Assembly: GCF_023091745.1 (NCBI RefSeq)
Contig: NC_068935.1
Span: forward strand, 61,280,724-61,344,723
Source: Budorcas taxicolor
Taxonomy: Eukaryota; Chordata; Mammalia; Artiodactyla; Bovidae
Length of the DNA stretch: 64,000 bases
Direction of reading: 5' to 3'
This document shows positions 62,995-64,000 of the stretch, in pieces. The notes under the pieces are model-generated. The model was not told the DNA's origin, did not search any database, and was given only the letters and a program-made list of their open reading frames with translations. The stretch's first letter is position 1. Every line of letters starts with the position of its first letter. Position numbers and translations under genes: made by a program.

Positions 62995-64000
62995 TTCATT
63001 TTTATTTCATATTGGAGTAGAGTTGATATCGAATGTTAGGGTTTGTTTTAGGTGTTCAGGAACTTTTGTTTTAGGTGTTCAGGTATACAAAGACGTATAT
63101 CTCTTATTGGGGGGGGGGGTCCTTTTCCCCATATAGGTTATTACAGTGTGTCCAGAAGATTTCCCTTGCTATTCAGGAGGTCGTTTTGGATTACTTACTT
63201 GATATTCATTAGTGTGTATGTTAATTCCAAAGTCTTAAATAATCCCTCTCCCTGACATTTTTTTTATAATCACTGGTTTTGTATGTTTGTGAATCTGTTT
63301 CTGTTTTGTAAACTAGTTCATTTGTATGAATTTATAGATTCCATCCATGATATCTTATATTTGTCTTTCTCATTCTGACCTACTTCACTTAGTATGATAA
63401 CGTCTTGGTGCATCCACACTGCTGCCAGTGCCATCATTTTGTTGTGTTTTATGGCTGAGTAGTATTCCCATGTAGGGTTGTACCAGTTAGTCCTCAGTTT
63501 TCTGCTGATGAACATGTTGGTTGATTCCATTTCTTGGCTATTATACATAGTGCTGCCCTGAAAACAGGGATGAACGTGTCACTTCAAATTATGGTTTTCT
63601 CAGGATCTAAGCCCAGGAGTCGCATTGCAGGATCCCATGGTTCCTCTATGTTTCATTTTTTAAGGAACGCCTATGCTGTTTTCCATCCTGGCTTGCAGCC
63701 ATTTACATTCCCACAAGAGTATAGGAGGATTGCATTTGCCCTCCACTGGAGCATTTATTCTCTGTAGTTCTTTTGGATGCTGGCCTAAATTACCTCCAGT
63801 GTGAGGTAATTTCTCATTGTAGTTTTGATTTGCCTTGATTTAATAGCGAGGTGGAGTATCTTCCACATACTTTTTGATCTTATACAATGTGAATACAATT
63901 GACCTCTTGAAACTGGCTTCTTGAAAGTAAGCCCGTCTTTAAATTCTTTCCCAATAATTTACCTGAAGACATTACTTGAGGGCAAGTGTCATTTACAGCC
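62995..64000 (-). mobile_element. Older L1 3' end, runs off the window
   Basis: 3' UTR followed by ORF2 C-terminus remnants in minus orientation (PTWEYYSAIKHN at about 63470). Contains a G run at about 63110-63118. Confidence 0.7.

Overview
The window is nuclear DNA from a ruminant (cattle, sheep, goat or a close relative; I cannot tell which). The evidence is its repeats: BovB (RTE-type) retrotransposon copies, Bov-tA and BOV-A2 SINEs whose 3' ends match BovB, the ruminant L1 3' end, a CHR-type cetartiodactyl SINE, and three solo LTRs of one ERVK-like ruminant family. It has no prokaryotic features.

One protein-coding gene stands out, on the minus strand. Eight exons (36112-36034, 12191-12049, 10251-10176, 8439-8337, 8172-8079, 7966-7855, 6996-6890, 6016-5975) have canonical GT-AG splice sites and compatible phases. 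Joined, they give 252 codons without a stop. The product is an ANTH domain of the PICALM (CALM)/SNAP91 (AP180) clathrin-assembly family. It aligns with CALM residues 18-269 without an indel. By hand I count about 167 identities in 252 against CALM as I remember it, so this is neither PICALM nor SNAP91 but a third, divergent paralog. The first in-frame ATG gives MGSSASK, a textbook N-myristoylation sequence, at the place where CALM has its amphipathic helix and PtdIns(4,5)P2-binding lysines. Two or three of those lysines are lost (K28 to G, K38 to E, K39 to P), while the two CALM residues known to bind R-SNAREs (L219, M244) are kept. I did not find the C-terminal exons.

Intron 1 (about 23.8 kb) is almost filled by a giant minisatellite at 14185-35742. 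It has roughly 250-300 units of about 60-75 bp, each a core resembling the 3' end of the BovB/Bov-tA family plus a (CA)n run. It stops about 300 bp from the exon 1 donor. It shows several levels of higher-order duplication, contains a short interstitial telomeric repeat, and carries two solo LTRs.

Layout: 1-5974, BovB pieces, a degenerate retroviral pol fragment, an L1 3' end and DNA I cannot assign; 5975-12191, exons 2-8 with SINEs and L1 tails in the introns; 12192-14184, intron with SINEs and a MIR; 14185-35742, the minisatellite and two LTRs; 35930-36330, CpG island with exon 1; 36.7-64 kb, gene-free nested repeats. The last part includes a third LTR, a 2.2 kb BovB with a SINE inside it, an almost complete but inactive ruminant L1 (about 49.0-55.7 kb) inside an older L1, and more BovB and SINEs. 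The long Cys/Val-rich and His/Thr-rich open frames across the minisatellite are translations of the repeat, not genes.
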